This document shows, one piece after another, positions 5,971 to 8,211 of a DNA stretch of 8,211 nucleotides. The position numbers were made by a program, and so were the translations under genes. The notes under the pieces were generated by a model. The model made no database searches, had not been told where the DNA came from, and saw nothing but the letters and a program-made list of their open reading frames with translations. This stretch comes from Actinomycetota bacterium (GTDB lineage Bacteria; Actinomycetota; Actinomycetes; Nanopelagicales; Nanopelagicaceae): NCBI GenBank assembly GCA_947496345.1, contig CANMCL010000037.1:1-8211 (forward strand), read 5' to 3'. Position 1 is the first letter of the stretch. Every line of letters starts with the position of its first letter.

Positions 5971-6223
5971 GGAACCTCCGGGGTCACTTGCTACGGGTAA
6001 TTGAAGAAAATTGTGAAGGGGCAAACTCGCTCGGCGAAGAGGGCTTCCCTGAGACAATCCTTAGAACTCGTATGAATATCCCCTCTACTACGCGGGACTG
6101 GGCGGCAAAAACTCGCAAGCGTCTCTCAGGAATTGCGGGTAGTTTTCTGACCATCAGGGAGTTATCTATGGGTAGTCGATAACAAGGGTTTCGACACAGT
6201 GCTTCAAAGAGTGAAAGGAAGAC
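5971..6223. promoter_or_regulatory. divergent regulatory spacer between two secreted-protein genes
   Basis: 253 bp with no supportable gene. It carries the collagen-gene SD (GGAGG, 5975–5979) and the SD of the plus-strand gene (AGGA, 6216–6219). Structure seen: the direct repeat GGCAAACTCGC (6020–6030) and GGCAAAAACTCGC (6104–6116), overlapping short hairpins (GAAG-AGGG-CTTC, 6036–6047), distant complementary CCTGAGA (6048–6054) and TCTCAGG (6124–6130), and the inverted repeat GTTATC/GATAAC (6161–6166, 6178–6183). I could not match a known riboswitch or a clear -35/-10 pair. Confidence 0.4.
5975..5979 (-). promoter_or_regulatory. Shine-Dalgarno that decides the collagen-like gene start
   Basis: The minus strand reads GGAGG, four bases, then ATG (5968–5970). 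With the signal peptide that begins there, it favours this start over the one 29 codons upstream. Confidence 0.7.
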
Positions 6224-6940
6224 ATGCAAATGTCATCAAAAAGAACAGTGATCGCAGTAGCTATTACAACTGTTGCTCTAACAATGGGATCAGTTGGAAT
6301 CAGCCAAGCATCATCTAAGACGAAGGTTGTCTCGACAAAGATAACTCGCACTTCCGCAAATGGAATTGCTAATCCAATGGCTAAAGGCGGCGGACATGCT
6401 GCAGCTTTAGCAGCAAATCTCTCAGCACTTGTTGCAAAGGGAACTATCACTCAGGCACAAGCAGATGCAATTATTGCTGCTGCAACGGCAGCGGAAACCG
6501 TAAATCGTGCAGCGCACGATGCTAATCACGCGGCAAAAGATGCAGAGCGCGCAGCACTCGAGGTGCTAATTTCGAAAACTATTGGAGTAGATACAGCAAC
6601 TATTCGTACACGTCTTGCAGCAGGTGAATCACTTGGTGCAATTGCAGGTGCGAAAAAGGCCGAACTTATTTCTGTTCTTGTTGCTGAGCACACTAAGCGT
6701 ATCGACGCTGCTGTGACTGCCGGAAAGTTAACTGCCGCAGAAGCAACAACTCTTAAGGCTGGACTAACTGCACACGTAACCGCTGAAGTAGATCAAGTTG
6801 GCGGAAAGCGTGGACCAGGAATGGGCGGTCCAGGTAAAGATGGTAAAGGCGGTAAAGATGGTCGTGGTCACGGTGGTCCAGGAAAGGGTGGCTTCGGTGC
6901 TGCTCCAAAGATTCCTGCACCAGCAGGATCACCAGCATAA
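6224..6940 (+). CDS. secreted Ala-rich helical protein with Gly/Lys-rich tail, function unknown
   Basis: 238 residues. ATGs at 6224 and 6230 are both possible; AGGA (6216–6219) lies 4 and 10 nt upstream respectively. Residues 1–30 are a signal peptide ending GISQA|SS. Two similar helical segments, about 61–93 and 156–189, each carry a G-x-[IL]-T-x-A-[QE]-A core (KGTITQAQA, GKLTAAEA), a motif recalling helical-hairpin repeats of other secreted bacterial proteins. Between them lies LAAGESLGAIA (131–141), also seen beside such repeats. The tail (193–225) is low-complexity Gly/Lys/Asp, with a 12-bp DNA direct repeat behind GKDGKGGKDG. It ends PAPAGSPA. No cysteines or catalytic residues stand out. 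It is divergent from the collagen-like gene and followed by a strong terminator, so it is monocistronic. Confidence 0.82.
   Translation: MQMSSKRTVIAVAITTVALTMGSVGISQASSKTKVVSTKITRTSANGIANPMAKGGGHAAALAANLSALVAKGTITQAQADAIIAAATAAETVNRAAHDANHAAKDAERAALEVLISKTIGVDTATIRTRLAAGESLGAIAGAKKAELISVLVAEHTKRIDAAVTAGKLTAAEATTLKAGLTAHVTAEVDQVGGKRGPGMGGPGKDGKGGKDGRGHGGPGKGGFGAAPKIPAPAGSPA
6833..6862 (+). repeat. 12-bp direct repeat coding for part of the Gly/Lys tail
   Basis: GGTAAAGATGGT occurs at 6833–6844 and 6851–6862, with an 18-bp (six-codon) period, encoding GKDG twice. It points to tail growth by short duplication. Confidence 0.6.
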
Positions 6941-6979
6941 GTAATAGTGCTTAACGGCATGTAGTTCCTCCAAGGGTAG

Positions 6980-7017
6980 AAAAACCCGTCGCGAATTCTC
7001 CTTCGCGGCGGGTTTTT
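6980..7017 (+). terminator. strong intrinsic terminator
   Basis: A 16-bp stem with one G·U pair: AAAAACCCGTCGCGAA (6980–6995), a 6-nt loop, and TTCGCGGCGGGTTTTT (7002–7017). A GC-rich core flanked by A-tract and T-tract makes it potentially bidirectional. It lies 40 bp after the stop of the Ala-rich secreted protein and isolates it from rpiB. Confidence 0.93.
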
Positions 7018-7066
7018 CGTTGTTGCGATCAGAGGCAGATAAATAGCAGCGTGAGAGACTTCAGGC

Positions 7067-7522
7067 ATGCGTTTACATATTGGTAGCGATCATGCAGGCC
7101 TTGAACTTAAAACTGAGTTAATTGCCCACTTGGTAAATAACGGACACGACGTTACTGATCACGGGCCTTATGAATACGACGCTTTAGATGACTATCCCGT
7201 CTTCTGTATTCCTGCTGCTGTGGCCGCTGCCAAAGACCCATCTTCACTTGGAATAGTTCTCGGTGGATCTGGCAATGGTGAACAGATGGCGGCAAATAAA
7301 GTAAAAGGTGTTCGCGCAGCACTGGCTTGGAATATTGAAACTGCAAAGCTTGGCAAAGAACATAACAATGCAAACGTTGTGGCAATTGGTGGCCGAATGC
7401 ACTCAATCGCAGAATGTAAAGCGATTATTGATGCTTTTATAGCAACGCCATTTAGCAATGACGAACGCCATATCCGACGAATTAATTTAATCTCGAAATA
7501 TGAAGAGACCGGAAATATCTAA
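7067..7522 (+). CDS. rpiB: ribose-5-phosphate isomerase B
   Basis: A 151-residue RpiB/LacAB-family enzyme interconverting ribose 5-phosphate and ribulose 5-phosphate in the non-oxidative pentose phosphate pathway (cytosol). The N-terminal GSDHAG (6–11) supplies the phosphate/substrate-binding Asp8 and His9. The loop GGSGNGEQMAANK (66–78) has Glu72 where E. coli RpiB has its catalytic Cys; in Mycobacterium tuberculosis the equivalent Glu75 is the base, so this is the actinobacterial type. His99 (KEHNNA) matches the ring-opening His, and GGRMH (108–112) is conserved. The SD is weak (GAGAG, 7053–7057, 9 nt from ATG). The gene stands alone after a strong terminator and converges on trmB, with one base between the stops. 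Confidence 0.95.
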   Translation: MRLHIGSDHAGLELKTELIAHLVNNGHDVTDHGPYEYDALDDYPVFCIPAAVAAAKDPSSLGIVLGGSGNGEQMAANKVKGVRAALAWNIETAKLGKEHNNANVVAIGGRMHSIAECKAIIDAFIATPFSNDERHIRRINLISKYEETGNI

Positions 7523-7537
7523 CTTAAATCTTTAAGT
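7522..7537. repeat. AT-rich palindrome at the rpiB/trmB convergent ends
   Basis: ACTTAAA-TC-TTTAAGT, a 7-bp inverted repeat with a 2-nt centre, starts on the last base of the rpiB stop and covers the trmB stop. It has only one G·C pair per arm and no U-run, so at best it is a weak shared 3' element. Confidence 0.3.
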
Positions 7538-8183
7538 ACCTGAAGTCATTTACTGCGTGATCTTTAGAAATTCCTTGTCCTTCAAATCTAGTAAGCGGGC
7601 GTGAATCTGGGCGGGCTATAACTCCCCCACTAAACAAATTGCTCTTCGAAAACACTTCACCGATCCATTCGGCATAAGGAACCCAGTCGGTGGCAATGTG
7701 TAGATAACCGCCAGGCTTTAACTTTGCCGCAACTTCGCTTAAGAAACGCTCTTGAATACTGCGCCGTTTATGGTGGCGCTTCTTTGGCCAAGGATCTGGA
7801 AAAAATAAGTGAACGCCATCAAGGCTGGCATCATTGACCATGTAATGAAAGACTTCAAAGACATCGCGTTCGATTAACCTCACATTTGTGATTTCGTGTT
7901 CAGCCAACTTCGCCATTAACTTTCCAGCACCTGGCATATGTACTTCTACACCTAAGTAATTAACATCCGGGTTTGCTTTTGCGATCTGCCAAGTGGCCTC
8001 CCCCATGCCATAGCCGATTTCCATAACAATCGGTTGTTTCTTGGAAAACAAAGTATCTAATTCGATTTGAGACTCTGAAAAAGTGACTCCAAATTTCGCC
8101 AGTAAGTTATCGCGAGCGGCTTGTTGTGATGGGGTGATCCGCACCCCGCGCAGGCGATAACTTCGGTTTGTCATGGGTTCCAC
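7524..8183 (-). CDS. trmB: tRNA (guanine-N7-)-methyltransferase
   Basis: A 219-residue SAM-dependent Rossmann methyltransferase that makes m7G46 in the tRNA variable loop. SAM motif I is EIGYGMGE (55–62), followed by GVEVH (78–82) with the ribose-binding acidic residue. The family signature FFPDPWPKKRHHKRR (127–141) holds catalytic/tRNA-contact residues. ATDW (164–167) and RPLTRFEGQG (195–204) are the C-terminal TrmB motifs. The GTG start at 8181–8183 has AAAGAG (8191–8196) 7 nt upstream; ATG at 8172–8174, three codons later, is an alternative, and a stop lies in frame just upstream. A TAGTCT hexamer at 8204–8209 (minus strand) could be the -10. The family is certain; the start is less so. 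Confidence 0.96.
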   Translation of the reverse strand: MEPMTNRSYRLRGVRITPSQQAARDNLLAKFGVTFSESQIELDTLFSKKQPIVMEIGYGMGEATWQIAKANPDVNYLGVEVHMPGAGKLMAKLAEHEITNVRLIERDVFEVFHYMVNDASLDGVHLFFPDPWPKKRHHKRRSIQERFLSEVAAKLKPGGYLHIATDWVPYAEWIGEVFSKSNLFSGGVIARPDSRPLTRFEGQGISKDHAVNDFRYLKI

Positions 8184-8203
8184 AGCACAACTCTTTCACG
8201 ATT

Positions 8204-8209
8204 AGACTA
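8204..8209 (-). promoter_or_regulatory. candidate -10 of trmB
   Basis: TAGTCT (TANNNT) on the minus strand would start transcription about 7 nt downstream, giving a short leader that keeps the AAAGAG SD. The -35 would fall outside the window, so this cannot be tested here. Confidence 0.25.
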
Positions 8210-8211
8210 CG

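Noticed and set aside
5971..6057. N-terminal extension of the collagen-like protein by 29 residues
   Set aside because: It would place a Pro/Arg-rich segment ahead of a standard signal peptide, and a GGAGG lies just before the internal ATG.
6011..6080. Possible TPP-type riboswitch, from a CTGAGA sequence followed by GAAC
   Set aside because: The conserved partner segments (GAACCTGATCTGG and the closing stem) are absent, and the neighbouring genes have no thiamine link.
5984..6229. An 81-codon minus-strand frame, and an overlapping 82-codon plus-strand frame, in the divergent spacer
   Set aside because: They overlap each other and the flanking gene starts. Neither has an SD, signal peptide or recognisable domain.
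1..8211. CRISPR array, transposon, phage or defence system
   Set aside because: No regularly spaced repeats, transposase, integrase or nuclease-like domain was found on either strand.

Overview
The window looks like chromosomal DNA from an actinobacterium with a small, moderate-GC genome. Three things point there: the tig–clpP1–clpP2–clpX cluster with two distinct ClpP subunits, an RpiB of the actinobacterial type (SGNGEQ loop with Glu in place of the usual Cys), and tRNA genes that encode CCA. Base composition and codon use are clearly less GC-rich than Streptomyces or Mycobacterium. A freshwater planktonic lineage such as Nanopelagicales (acI) would fit, but that assignment is inference.

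Left part (1–4722, all minus strand). Reading in the direction of transcription there is tRNA-Pro(UGG), tig (trigger factor), a small secreted protein of unknown function, clpP1, clpP2 (overlapping clpP1 by one base), a 12-TM MFS efflux-type transporter, and the first 47 codons of clpX, cut by the window edge. This is a protein-quality-control block: trigger factor folds nascent chains, and ClpP1P2 with ClpX degrades proteins. Two genes not obviously related to that job (the secreted protein and the MFS transporter) sit inside it. The clpP1 leader carries a good promoter/SD arrangement, a 12-bp perfect palindrome and a candidate ClgR-type operator. clpX lacks an SD but has a -10-like hexamer placed for a leaderless mRNA.

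Middle part (4723–7017). A tRNA-Gly(UCC) diverges from tRNA-Pro across a 98-bp spacer rich in inverted repeats. Next to it lies what looks like a small accessory surface module: a secreted collagen-like Gly-X-Y protein (minus strand, ending 5 bp from the tRNA-Gly 3' end) and, divergently across a 253-bp spacer, a secreted Ala-rich helical protein with a Gly/Lys tail. The latter is followed by a strong intrinsic terminator.

Right part (7018–8211). rpiB (ribose-5-phosphate isomerase B, plus strand) converges on trmB (tRNA m7G46 methyltransferase, minus strand), with one base between the stop codons. These are housekeeping functions.

No CRISPR array, transposase, integrase, phage gene or recognised defence system is visible. 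The most unusual content is the tRNA-flanked surface-protein module and the regulatory layout of the clp block.
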